This document shows, in pieces, positions 21,540-32,227 of a stretch of DNA of 64,000 bases. Where the stretch lies: positions 370,726,294-370,790,293 of the forward strand of contig CM077116.1 of assembly GCA_039619475.1 (NCBI GenBank). Direction: 5' to 3'. Position 1 is the first letter of the stretch; each line of letters starts with the position of its first letter. The translations under genes and the position numbers were made by a program. The notes beneath the pieces were generated by a model, which did not search any database, was not told the origin of the DNA, and saw nothing but the letters and a program-made list of their open reading frames with translations. Origin of the DNA: Icerya purchasi. Its lineage: Eukaryota > Arthropoda > Insecta > Hemiptera > Monophlebidae.

Positions 21540-23280
21540 ACACAGTGGAGGATAAATACCGTAGCACATCAGGTCTTTGGAAAACACCAGTCTCTTGTTG
21601 TCAAATTAAATAACGGGGGTGTGGTCAGTGTCTAAAATTTAGTCGACAATAGGTATTACAATCCGTGCAATGCCCTGTGTTTGAAAAGTTTAAGCCCAAT
21701 CGGTAATGGCCGGAGTGGAGCCCACACACAACGGTCACAAACCTACGGGCCATACTAACTGGGACACAAATACGATAAAACCAATGTGTGTACGGCAGAG
21801 ATGGTTGGACCATATGAAAATATTTACCAGGCCCTTGTTCATTGCGAATAAGATTCACCCAACCCGCATGATTATCTCTTTTAGCTTTGTCTAGAAAGTC
21901 GAAAGATGAGATGAATGGAAACTTAATAATACCTGATCTAACACTTTCTTCAGCAATTGAATCAACTCGGTCACTAAGTAATACCCCACACTGGAATCCG
22001 GCAAAATATAATGACTCCTCCCAGTTCTGACATATTAAAATTCCATATAAATGAGCGAATGGCAGTTATATTCAAAGTTACTGCTCTGAAGCGACAAAAC
22101 TAAGGCTGTCCGAAAATACCACAAACTCCCCCTTGGACTGCAACACATTTTTCACAAACTCTGATGCTTTTTCAATTGCAAGAAGCTCGGAAGCCTCTGG
22201 GGGTAATTTAAATTTCTGCTCAATGATATCTTCTATAGTAAACCCTGTCCGTACTACACCTTCATTAAATCCACGGAATTTGGCACCACCGGTAAAGATC
22301 AACCGATAACCAGGGTATAATTCTTTCACGATGCCTAGAAAAACCGAATGTTACCAGGCAGTAAATGCAAATCCTGGCTTTTAAAGGTGATTAATGTCTA
22401 ATTTGATAAAATTAAGGTGTCATAACTTAAATTAAAATAGTTAGAGGGAGAAGATGTCACAAAAGCTTGACTATAACTATGATACATTCTAGTTCTTTCG
22501 AGCAAGAGCGGCATTTTATGATGAGCAAACCTCCAATTACTACGGAACTGCATTATCTTGCTTATGAACTGCGGATATTTATGATTACAATACTTAAGTA
22601 CATATTTATCGGTTAAATAATTTCTTCTAATATGCAGAGGAGTAATTTTGGTTTCCATTTGGAGACCGATGGTAGGGGACGACCTGATGTTTCCCCTGAT
22701 TAATCTTAAGCCAAGATTCTGTAATGAATGTAATTTGCTGAGCTGGGACTTCGAGGCTGATCCATTAAAAATCGCCCCATAATCCAATTTCGATCTAATG
22801 AAGCTTTTGTATAGCCGGGCTTAAGATGACCGGATCACCTCCTCGCCATGAATTACTTGTAGCCTTTAAGAGGCTACATACGATTTAATTATAAGTTCAA
22901 CTAGTTTCTGAATATGAAAAGTTCATTTTAGGATCTGAAAACAAACCTAAATACCTAATAACATGCCTAGTAAACTTAATGAGTCGGTTTTGAATTAGAA
23001 CACGTATTTGTTGGTAGTCAAATGGTCTGAGTGAAACGACGGATATACCGAGGATTTAGTATAGGATACTTTAAAATGTATTCTCTCAACGGAATTAAAA
23101 CAAGTATCAACAGATGTTTGATTTGTCTGAAGACATTCAGTGAGGCAATTATGTTTAGATTATATATTAAGAAGTCGTCTGCGTATGACAAAAATCGTGA
23201 GAAATTTGGTAGTTGAATATTAAAGAGAGGTACTATGTATACAAAATTAAAAAGAAGCGCAATCAAAACGGAACCTCGAT
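21540..23280 (-). mobile_element. LINE with RT and RNase H, decayed copy
   Basis: On the minus strand, 23018-23266 encodes S-Y-A-D-D-F (RT active site). 22398-22787 encodes the thumb (M-D-Y-G-A-I-F-N-G-S-A, L-G-L-R-L-I-R-G). 22078-22329 encodes an RNase H start (R-L-I-F-T-G-G-A-K, A-S-E-L-L-A-I-E, F-S-D-S-L). 21625-21858 encodes a C-terminal region with L-H-S-G-H-Y-R-L-G and C-T-D-C. These lie in different frames with stops, so the element is dead. In the first RNase H motif, T-G-G replaces the catalytic T-D-G. Confidence 0.85.
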
Positions 23281-23399
23281 TAAAGGCACATATATTTCAT
23301 CACGAATATTAATTTTAAATTTCCACAGCAAAGTTTATCTAATTTTAACCTTAATTTATCTTCCTGCGAATTGTTTCGCGGACTTCAATTTGAATGTTT

Positions 23400-23876
23400 G
23401 ATGCACTTTGCTGAAGAGTGGAGCAAACTATGGTCAGAACAAACGACCTGGCTCAGGTCCATAAAGCCAAACACCGATCCATGGTGGCCGCCATTCCCCG
23501 TGTCTCACGTAGGGATTTCTCGATCCTATCGAGACTGCGTCCGGGGCACACTGCACTGTCACATAATTACGTCTTTGAAGGAGCTCCCCCTCCGTTCACC
23601 TGTCCTCTTTGCGGGTTCATGGCCTCGCCAACCATAGAGCATCTGTTGAAATGATGCCGGCATACCTCCCGTACTTCTAGTCATATCTCACCCCACCGTC
23701 TGTTGCCGAACTACACGGATTGTGTTCGGGCAGTGTTGAATTTTGCAGCATCGAACAGACTGCACCGCCTTCTTGTATTTCCAGTGAGTCTAGGTGCCGT
23801 AATAACCCAAGTAGTTACACACGGCGCCTAGATTTTGTATTTGTAAATTTATGAAAAAAAAAAAAAAAAAAAAAAA
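23400..23876 (+). mobile_element. LINE with RNase H, extreme 3' fragment
   Basis: Closely similar to 4560-4984: W-S-K-L-W-S-E-Q-T-T-W-L-R-S-I, then F-S-I-L-S-R-L-R-P-G-H and C-P-L-C-G-F. The 3' hairpin (23789-23832) is followed by a poly(A) of about 22 bases (23855-23876). There is a frame shift near 23.5 kb. Severe 5' truncation is typical of LINE insertion. Confidence 0.9.
23789..23832 (+). other. LINE 3' stem-loop (second copy)
   Basis: TCTAGGTGCCG (23789-23799) and CGGCGCCTAGA (23822-23832) are identical stems to 4928-4971. The loop differs at several positions while the pairing is kept. Confidence 0.75.
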
Positions 23877-23916
23877 TTCATTTGCCTCGCTCCGACTGTT
23901 TTAAATATCATTTTTT

Positions 23917-24095
23917 TTTTTTTTTTTTAAATCTTGGGCGCGTTAACTCAGGACATTTACCCAGCACAAAGGACTAACAAATAGTGAAACGTAGGGACTT
24001 GAAAGTTAAATCAAGAAGCGATTAGAAACAGAAGAAATAAAGATAGCCAATATAGGAACATATCATAAATAATAGGAGAAGCACTTCAACGCATT
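23917..24095 (-). mobile_element. LINE family C, extreme 3' end (C6)
   Basis: After a T run (23912-23928) the sequence CTTGGGCGCGTTAACTCAGG and the next 150 bases match the 3' end of the copy at 9.41-9.55 kb. It is a very short insertion on the minus strand. Confidence 0.7.
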
Positions 24096-24789
24096 AAAAA
24101 TTTGTTATTCAAAAAAACCGAACAAAATGCAAAAAATGTAAACGTTTAATTTTTTTCATTTATTTATTTACAATCTGAAATAATTTCGGCTTAATTAGTT
24201 AAGATGAACAATCTATTATACTACTTTATCTTAAATCACAAGTGTTCTATATAAAGTTCTAAAAACAGCAGAATTGCAGGAAAAATTAATTAATTAAAGA
24301 AAAAAGCTACATAAACTTGTATACAATATGAGGTTGACGTTATTTCGAGGGAGGATCAGCCTCTGTTAAATTTGTCGAGTTCCTCGATATGTAGAAAATC
24401 CGATTGTAGGCATCTGTGGAAGAGCCAATTAGTTAACCTCTGTTAATTCGTTCGGGAGCTATTTCAACGTCTGCGATGTGTTGTAGAAACGCTTAAAAAA
24501 ACAAGGATTTCGATATTTTTCTGATTGATACTACGTTTTCGTCAACTACCACTGACGATCACAAGAAAAACGTTTTCGAATTGCAAAAAAAAAAAAAACG
24601 ATCAAAGAAGATGAAAATAAAATAAAGAAAAAAAATGAAAAAAAACAACGAATAAAACACATTATCTGAAAAAACGAAACGGTGTATCAGAAACGTATCT
24701 TCGTTCCGTTCCTATGCCAGTACTAGAATATTCGAGGCATAAATCCGCTTTGCAAAAGCAAACACATGAGGCAGAGAAATTCATTTCAA

Positions 24790-25117
24790 AAGGGAAACGA
24801 AAAGATTTTCAGATGATTTTTTCGATCAATTGAATTGTTCGTACAACACCGTGTTTGGTTCCGCTCACATTTTCGGAGGTAATTTAAATGGTGGACGCAA
24901 AAATGTGCTTTCTGGTTCGCAGTTTATTAACTTTCTACACAAAGCGTTCAATTTAGATCTGAATAATGTCAAGAACACGCACCTGTGTACGTATAATCCA
25001 TGTTTACATATCCTGAATTTGAAAACACAAAATTACGTAAAATTCAATTTAAAGCATTCGCCACAAGTAACTCGTTTCCGCAAAATAATTTTATCTTCTT
25101 CAATAAAAACTGTCTGA
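24790..25117 (+). other. Unidentified coding-like segment
   Basis: An open stretch of 95 codons (24830-25117) encodes F-G-S-A-H-I-F-G-G-N-L-N-G-G-R-K and T-H-L-C-T-Y-N-P-C. It is less AT-rich than its flanks. No convincing start context, splice sites or family was seen. It could be a decayed transposon frame, an old processed copy, or chance. Confidence 0.25.
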
Positions 25118-25639
25118 CTGTACGAAAGTTTTACGTTCTACCTCGAACCCGATGAAAAAAATCGATTCTCCCTGTTGAATGTAGGCTTTCCTCAATTTCT
25201 TCCAGTTGTTCTAGTCTTGTGTTTTTTTATCCAATTTTTTCCTGCTACTCGAGATATCATCATGACACAATGGTCTACCAATGTTCCTTTTCTTACCAAT
25301 TTTCCGCCATTGCAACACCCGTTTTGTGCATCTGTTATTCGTTGCTATGCGGCCGGCCATTTCAATTTGGCCATTTGTTCCAGCACATCGCAATGTCCGG
25401 TCTTCTTCTCCTGTATTCATGTGTTTCGTTTTCGGTCCGACTACTTTATATTTAGTATTAATCTTTCTTCTAGTGCCTTCTGTGTCTTCCTTATCTTCCT
25501 TATTTTCCTTATTCTTGTCTTTATAATCAGCTATGTTTGTGCGTCATATGTGGAAACCGGTAATTATATATATATACATAATATTTCTTATATGCCAGAA
25601 TACTTTGAAGTAATTTCCATCAACAGCATTGCTTAAATG

Positions 25640-28245
25640 ACAAACCCGTAAGGGACAAATAATTGCGGAGACTACGAATAATTCCGTGATTTGTAAATAA
25701 TTATTTAAATAATTTTCTCTTTTTTTTTAAACAACGTTTTTAAAATAGTTTTGATACTAAGAGTGCATGTTCAACGATTAAGGAATACTCTGAAATAATT
25801 AAAATCTCCGAAAGAAATATAGTTTTAATTTAATTATCAATCAAAAGAATGAAATTAAAAATTAATATAATTTTTAGTTAGGAAATAAATAAGATACGAA
25901 GACCTTAGAGCTCAGTTTGTATGCCATGCCCCCCTCCTGAAATCTACTAGGAATTAAATTTTGGCTTTTCATTTTTTTGACAATTGCTTTTAACGCTATT
26001 CTTCTTCGTCACATATATGTTACTATTATTATCGTGTATCCGGTCGAATATAGTATATAACAGCTCGTCTAATATACTATAAATTTTATTAAATCATTAT
26101 CAACATCACCATTCAAGCTTCCAAGTTCATATCTGTCGCTGGAAGGCATGTAAATAAATGACTGTAGTCCTAAACTTCACCGCAATCATATCGATCAATG
26201 TGCATACATTAAAGAAAATTTTTACAAGTTAAATATAATAAAATAAAATAATAAATAATTATAAATACAAATAACAAACATTAAAATTATTATTATTATT
26301 ATTATTATTATCAAGCGCACTCGATAACATATGGGCACAGTGTTCATAAGAAAGAGTGTTAATTATGAAAATGATAACCCAGTGGCAAAGATGGTACCTA
26401 GATGACTCGCACATTGCCGTAAGTATAATTCTTACGAATGTACTGAAGACAGACTGATTATATTTAATACTAAACCCTTTGTATTTACATATTCAGCATA
26501 TTTCTAATTTTTAAATTTGAATAATCTCTATAGTAAATTCATAACTAGCGTATTGGTCTTTTTTGGGGATTTTTTATCTTCATCTAGAAGAAGAAAAAAA
26601 AGAAGTTCAGGTCTCCCCATAAAATTCAGACACTACATTTCATCTTTACTAATATTTCTTTTTTCTTCTTTTATAGACACGAAAATAGGCTATTTAGGTT
26701 CGGTCCATATTTACATTTATCTGAACTAATATTTCTTTTCTTTTCCAGTCCATCTCATAATTACTTACATCCATTCTTAAAATGTTTGTTATTTATAATC
26801 AATCATCGTCTTATTTTATTCGACGATTAAAAAACAAAATGTACAGACACGTTATATTAAATACAAACGATTTTTGTTTGATGAATATGCGAAAAAGATT
26901 TTTTTCATAAAGCAACAACTTAACAATAAAAAAGGCTAATGGTGTGTTTCTCTGATGTTTTTTTTTTTTTCTTTTTCTTCTTATGGAACTAGATAATACT
27001 TATAATTCAGTCCGTATTTCAACTACAAATCTGGACCTGGAACAAAGCGGAATTCGACAAAGAACCATTTCATATTACAAAAATAATCGGCATCCAAAGA
27101 GAAGAAAAAACCGCCGTATCTGACATAATTCTGTTAGTCGTTTTATGCTTTCACAGGTGAATATGCACAGTTTGTCTACAATTAATGAACGTAATTACAT
27201 ATAATAATAAATAAGCTGGCTAAGTCGACTGAGCTGGAAAAAATTGTCTTTCCCTACGAGTAATTTCATATGGGTATGCGACGCGACTGTATTTCGAGAA
27301 GCTGCTTGCCTATCTAATACCTGTTTTACCTGAAAACAGCGTACATCCTTCTTGTTGAGAAAAGCCTCTCCGTATCCGCATTCGTTTGCTCTAGTGCCGC
27401 AGTTTCAAAATCCCAAAGTACACGACAGACAATCACACTGTAACGAACTTTTTCGTTACACATAAAAAAATGTGGACTGTAAAAAGTTGCAAATTAATCC
27501 CTTTCTTACCAGTATGAATGCTACTTCAGACATAGGAAATTTTAAACAGTGTTTAAGACGCAACTTTGAATATATCTGTAGCCAGACATGCAGAACAACG
27601 TTTATAATAATGTCGCCAAAATCCATTAAAGTGGAACTGTGTGAACTTTTCCATTTTGTCTTTTATGCGACTATCAAGATTAGGTAAAGTCATTCCATCG
27701 ATAAAACGGCTGTCGTGGATCGTGAACTCAAGCTCTTTTCATCATATAAGTATCTAATGAGTCGTCTGGAGAAAATATTTCGAATTAGGGTACTTTCTCC
27801 TTAGCGAAAATAGTTTACCACCCTTTTGCTTTCCCAAATCATTTATCCGCTAAGAGTTAGTGTTCGTTTTCAATTTAGTTTTTCGAACGGGAAAAAATCT
27901 CCGCCAGTGACCTCAAATTTTTTTCTTTTTAATTTTCTTTTTTCCCAATCGTCCAACTTGTACGATTTCAATAATTTCTGTGACGAAATAAGTATTTTTG
28001 TACAGCTTTCACTTTAATTTATGCGCACGTGAAAAATTTCGGTAAAAGAAAAAAAAATTAAAAACAACGGATACTGCACTATTTTTGCCTATGCATGCGA
28101 AATTTTCTTGTTAAAGGTCTCAGATGAATAAGCCGAAAAGAAAAAGGGATTTTTTTATTATAAAAATTAATCCTTGGCTGTAAAACGAGTCGTCGATTAC
28201 TACCGGGCGGTATATAAGTTTCTTCAAATCTCATCCTACAAATGA
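25640..28245. other. Long intron stretch without recognised genes
   Basis: AT-rich, with an (ATT)n microsatellite at about 26286-26312 and several T tracts. Short open frames here (for example 27472-27687) show no family features. Confidence 0.4.
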
Positions 28246-28262
28246 ACTATTTTTTTTTTTTT

Positions 28263-28357
28263 AATGAAACCGTTTTAATTCAATGCTTTATGTAGTTTAG
28301 ACATTACAAAGTTGCGAGAAAACCCGGCATACATCCTAGGCCCTTAGGGCGTTGTAA

Positions 28358-28361
<4 letters not shown>
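28263..28361 (-). mobile_element. Orphan LINE 3' tail beside element B
   Basis: Read on the minus strand, about 100 bases containing CCCTAAGGGCCTAGGATG and ending ATTGAATTAAAACGGTTTC run into an A run (T run at 28250-28262). It looks like the 3' end of another poly(A)-ended element, with element B directly upstream. It may be a pre-existing fragment into which B inserted, or a 3' transduction by B. Confidence 0.45.
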
Positions 28362-28393
<32 letters not shown>

Positions 28394-28410
28394 CCCCTAA
28401 ATTTATATGG

Positions 28411-28454
28411 TCCATGTGCTGTGTGTAATTACCGGGATTATTACAGCACATGGA
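28411..28454 (-). other. LINE element B 3' stem-loop
   Basis: TCCATGTGCTGT (28411-28422) and ACAGCACATGGA (28443-28454) form a perfect 12-bp stem. The 20-nt loop on the minus strand is AATAATCCCGGTAATTACAC. It lies between the ORF2 stop and the poly(A). The loop resembles that of the hairpins at 4928 and 23789, although the stems share no sequence. Confidence 0.8.
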
Positions 28455-28465
28455 TCAGTGCAGGA

Positions 28466-31400
28466 TCAGAAGTATTTTAATATGTTAGCCGCTCTAATAT
28501 GGTTTAGTATGTCCTGGACCTGTTTTGGTTCGTTTGACAACGCAACCGACGGTAAGTTGGTGGTGCCTGCAGGCAGGCAATGTTCCAGAACGTGTTCAGC
28601 GGTTGGTGAAATTGAGGAATTGCATATGGAACAGACAGAGGGAGGAGATGTTCCTTCCAGCAAATAGTTATGGGATATTGCTGTGTGCCCTATGCGGAGT
28701 CTAATTAAAGCTGCAAACTCTCTGCGGGACATGGATATCGGTGGCCACCAAGGCTCAGTGCTCACCTTAATGGATCGCAGCCATGATGTGTGAGCCGACC
28801 ACATAATTTCCCATGTCTCTGCTTTATGTTGCTGAAAAAAGGGTGGCCCCAGCTGAGGCAGAGGGGCACCTTCGGGCATTGGACTATATGTTGCTGCCTT
28901 AGCAGCCAAGTTCACACGCTCATTCCCCGGCACACCGGTATGACCCGGGACCCACAAGAATGTTACCTGTGAGCCAGCCCGGAAAAGTACGTTAATGATG
29001 CGCTTTATTTTTCGAGATAATGTGTGAGAGGTTTTAGGTGTCTGGAGTGTCCTAATAGATTGCAAGGAATCTGTGATTAGAAATGCATTTCGACGTTGGG
29101 GGTAAGACTGCAGATATTCTCTCAAGCAGAAGAAAATACCATACAGCTCCCCCTCCAGCACTGAACAGAAGTCGTGGAGCCGAACCGCATGAACAACTCC
29201 CTCCACCTCGTAGGCGCAAGCCACCGGCGAGGACCCATTGAGGGGGTTTGCTTTGGCACCATCTGTATACAGCTGTCTGTAGCTGGGAAAAAGTTGAATT
29301 TTTTCCGCCACGTACTGGGACGGCAGAATGACATCCTGGTCCGAGCGATCGCTCAGCAGAGATAAATCTGCAACAATCGGAGTATCCTCCCAGGGGAGTT
29401 CAACATGCTGATGTGCAAGGTCAGAGTTCCAGTTAATTCCTCTTTCCTTAAGGAGGGCTAATACACTGGGGAGGGGATCGTTTGGAAATGACGGTAGTGG
29501 GATTTCTGAATTATCGTTGTGGCTTAATTTAGCTTGGTACCAGTAAAATAAATCTCTGAATTCATAAGAATTTCGGATAACCGTTAAGGGTGGGATGCCC
29601 GCTAGTGAACAGATTTCCAACGATGGCGACGTCCTATGCGCTCCCAAGATAATTCGTATAGCAGTATGATGGATTGTGTCAAGTGATTTAAGGAGTGCTT
29701 TGTTTGACGAGGAATAAACTTGGCAGCCATAGGTCAATTTACTTAAAGTGAGAGATTTGTACACAGTTAGCAGGAGCTTAGGATCTATGCTATATTTCGG
29801 ATTTGACAGACATTTTAGTATATTTAAGGATTTCATGCATTTATTTTTAAGATGGTGAATGTGATGTGACCAGGACAGTTTTTCATCAAACACAAGACCC
29901 AAGAATTTAATTGTGTGGAGCAACGGAAGTGGTGAATTCCTTAGGAAAAGAGTTATGTCGGAATCGGGATCATGCTGGCGTCTCTTGTGAAATTTCACAC
30001 ATACGGATTTTGTCGGAGAGAATTCCAGGCCATTGTTATCAGCCCATATTTCCAAGTTATTGATTGTTGATTGAAGGATTGATCTCGCATTGGACGGAAG
30101 GTTAGAAGGAAGGGATATATTAAGATCATCAATATATAAGCGGGCTGTAACTGGCGGCCGTATACAATCTGCCATATCATTTATGTATAATATAAACAAT
30201 GTTACGCTCAGCGCTGAGCCTTGCGGAATACCATTTTCGATAAGGAAGGAGGAAGATATTTTAGAGCCAATCCTAACTCGGATCGCCCTATCAGAAAGAA
30301 AGTTAAGGATGAAATTGCCCATGTTTCCGCTGATTCCGGCGTTCTTCAGCTTAGTAAGCACACCATATCGCCATACGCGGTCGAAAGCTTTTTCAAGGTC
30401 AAAAAAGACCGAATATAAGTATTGCTTTCTGTTTTGGGCTGTAAGTATTTGCCTTTGGAGGCTCAGAAGGTGCATAATTGCGGATTTTGATGTACGGCCA
30501 CCGACCTGGATTGCAGATAGGATCTCCAAAGATTCTAGTACGGAATAGAGACGCCTATTCACCATTTTTTCCAGAGTTTTTGAAAGGACCGATAATAAGG
30601 AAATTGGCCTGTAACTTTGAGGAAGGAAAGGATCTTTGTTTGATTTAAGAACAGGGATTACTAAGGCAGTTTTCCAGGAGTTAGGGATGGATGATGAGGA
30701 CCAGATTTGATTATAAATATGTAGTAGGAGACTTTTAGCGGAAGGAGAGAGATGTTTCAACATGAGTGGGTGAATTGAATCCGCACCGGGCGCACTGTTT
30801 CTAGTTTTATTAAGTTGGAAGTTCAATTCATCTATTGAGAAAGGAAGGTTGAACGCTTCATCTTTCTCGGAAAGGAATGCTATTGGTTCACTTTCCACTG
30901 ATGTTTTTTGTTCCAAGAAATTGGGAGTGTACGAAGCAGAGGAGGAAACATTTGTGAAGTGGAGCGCAAAAGCACCCGCCACCTCGGATTCATCTGTCAC
31001 CAGCGTCCCATTTATAAGTAAAGAGGGGGTCGGAGTGGAGCTAGGGTTACCATTCAGCGCCTTTATCTTCTTCCACATTATAGCACATGGTGTGTCCTTT
31101 GAGATGGAGGAGACAAAGGCTACCCAAGATTGCCGCTTTTTAATTCGTATAAGCAGGCGGGCTTTAGCTCTGTATTTTTTGAAATCGATTAAATCTTGCT
31201 GCGACCTCGTTGCCTTGAACTTTTTAAGTGCTCTTTTCCGTTGACGTATTGCGGACTTAATTTCTGGGCACCACCATGGAACGCATCGGCGCCGATAATT
31301 CGATGTGGACGGAATCGTTGCTCGGGCTGCATTATTGATCGCATGAGTGAAGATGGACAAGTTTTCTTCTATACTTAGTGCAGGGCGACAGGGTATTATA

Positions 31401-32155
31401 GTTTTATCTCGATAAGTGCTCCAGTCCGCCTTCTGGAACGCAAATCGTGGTTGCACATGGATAGGGCGTCGCGTGGGTGATAGAGTAGGAAAATGAATAA
31501 AAATGGGGTAATGGTCACTGGAGCATAAATCCTGATGCACCATGATGTTTACGTAAGGGATCAGCACCGTTGAAATGAATGCAAGGTCTATTGTTGAAAA
31601 CGTGTTGTGAGTTGCATTGAAGTGTGTATGGGACGGAGGTCTCAGCAATATTAAATCGCTACCTAGTACGCAGTCAGAAATTACTTTTCCCCGCGTATTG
31701 GTATAGGCAGCACCCCATTGAGGGGAATGAGCGTTAAAATCACCTATCCAAGTCACGGGAGTGGGCAACTGACGAAGCAACCTCTCAATCTGAGCTTCAG
31801 GAATATTTACTGAAGGAGGAAAATAACAGTTACATATTGTTATAGAAGGGAAAGAAAGGGATGGCAGCTTTACTGTAACTGTTACTGCTTGTAGCTCTGT
31901 GGTAATACTAAGGAGTTGGGATGGGAAAGACTTATGCACTAGTGTGGCGACACCTCCACACGCTGATATTCCTTGAGAGTAATCTGATCGGTAGACTATA
32001 AAATTTTTAAGCGAGAAAGACTGGGTTGGTTTCAAATGCGTTTCTTGAAGACAGATGATGCCCGGCGTCCAATCACTACTCAGTAATTTGAGTTCTTCTA
32101 TATGCTTGAAAAGGCCTCTGCAGTTCCATTGCATAATACTTTCTCTAGTAGCCAT
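28466..32155 (-). CDS. Element B ORF2: endonuclease, reverse transcriptase and RNase H
   Basis: 1229 codons without a stop. The N-terminal APE-like endonuclease has M-Q-W-N-C-R-G-L, Q-E-T-H-L, G-D-F-N-A-H-S-P and S-D-H-Y-P-I (about residues 8-220). The central RT has F-F-D-L-E-K-A-F-D-R-V-W, G-I-P-Q-G-S-A-L-S and Y-I-D-D (YADD in most relatives). The RNase H domain starts with Y-T-D-G at about residue 963, with L-E-G-E-L, I-T-D-S-L and F-L-W-V-P-G-H-T-G-V-P-G-N-E. In the last motif the usual Asp is Asn (R-V-N-L-A-A, about residue 1082, codon at 28910-28912). A Cys-His motif C-S-I-C ... H-V-L-E-H-C follows. Endonuclease plus RNase H fits the I-like group of LINEs. The long intact frame implies recent activity. 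Confidence 0.95.
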   Translation of the reverse strand: MATRESIMQWNCRGLFKHIEELKLLSSDWTPGIICLQETHLKPTQSFSLKNFIVYRSDYSQGISACGGVATLVHKSFPSQLLSITTELQAVTVTVKLPSLSFPSITICNCYFPPSVNIPEAQIERLLRQLPTPVTWIGDFNAHSPQWGAAYTNTRGKVISDCVLGSDLILLRPPSHTHFNATHNTFSTIDLAFISTVLIPYVNIMVHQDLCSSDHYPIFIHFPTLSPTRRPIHVQPRFAFQKADWSTYRDKTIIPCRPALSIEENLSIFTHAINNAARATIPSTSNYRRRCVPWWCPEIKSAIRQRKRALKKFKATRSQQDLIDFKKYRAKARLLIRIKKRQSWVAFVSSISKDTPCAIMWKKIKALNGNPSSTPTPSLLINGTLVTDESEVAGAFALHFTNVSSSASYTPNFLEQKTSVESEPIAFLSEKDEAFNLPFSIDELNFQLNKTRNSAPGADSIHPLMLKHLSPSAKSLLLHIYNQIWSSSSIPNSWKTALVIPVLKSNKDPFLPQSYRPISLLSVLSKTLEKMVNRRLYSVLESLEILSAIQVGGRTSKSAIMHLLSLQRQILTAQNRKQYLYSVFFDLEKAFDRVWRYGVLTKLKNAGISGNMGNFILNFLSDRAIRVRIGSKISSSFLIENGIPQGSALSVTLFILYINDMADCIRPPVTARLYIDDLNISLPSNLPSNARSILQSTINNLEIWADNNGLEFSPTKSVCVKFHKRRQHDPDSDITLFLRNSPLPLLHTIKFLGLVFDEKLSWSHHIHHLKNKCMKSLNILKCLSNPKYSIDPKLLLTVYKSLTLSKLTYGCQVYSSSNKALLKSLDTIHHTAIRIILGAHRTSPSLEICSLAGIPPLTVIRNSYEFRDLFYWYQAKLSHNDNSEIPLPSFPNDPLPSVLALLKERGINWNSDLAHQHVELPWEDTPIVADLSLLSDRSDQDVILPSQYVAEKIQLFPSYRQLYTDGAKANPLNGSSPVACAYEVEGVVHAVRLHDFCSVLEGELYGIFFCLREYLQSYPQRRNAFLITDSLQSIRTLQTPKTSHTLSRKIKRIINVLFRAGSQVTFLWVPGHTGVPGNERVNLAAKAATYSPMPEGAPLPQLGPPFFQQHKAETWEIMWSAHTSWLRSIKVSTEPWWPPISMSRREFAALIRLRIGHTAISHNYLLEGTSPPSVCSICNSSISPTAEHVLEHCLPAGTTNLPSVALSNEPKQVQDILNHIRAANILKYF

Positions 32156-32227
32156 TATTAATTAATTTATTTATTTTGAGAATGAGTCAAATAATAATTG
32201 TAATACTTTATGGACAAGGGAAGTTTA

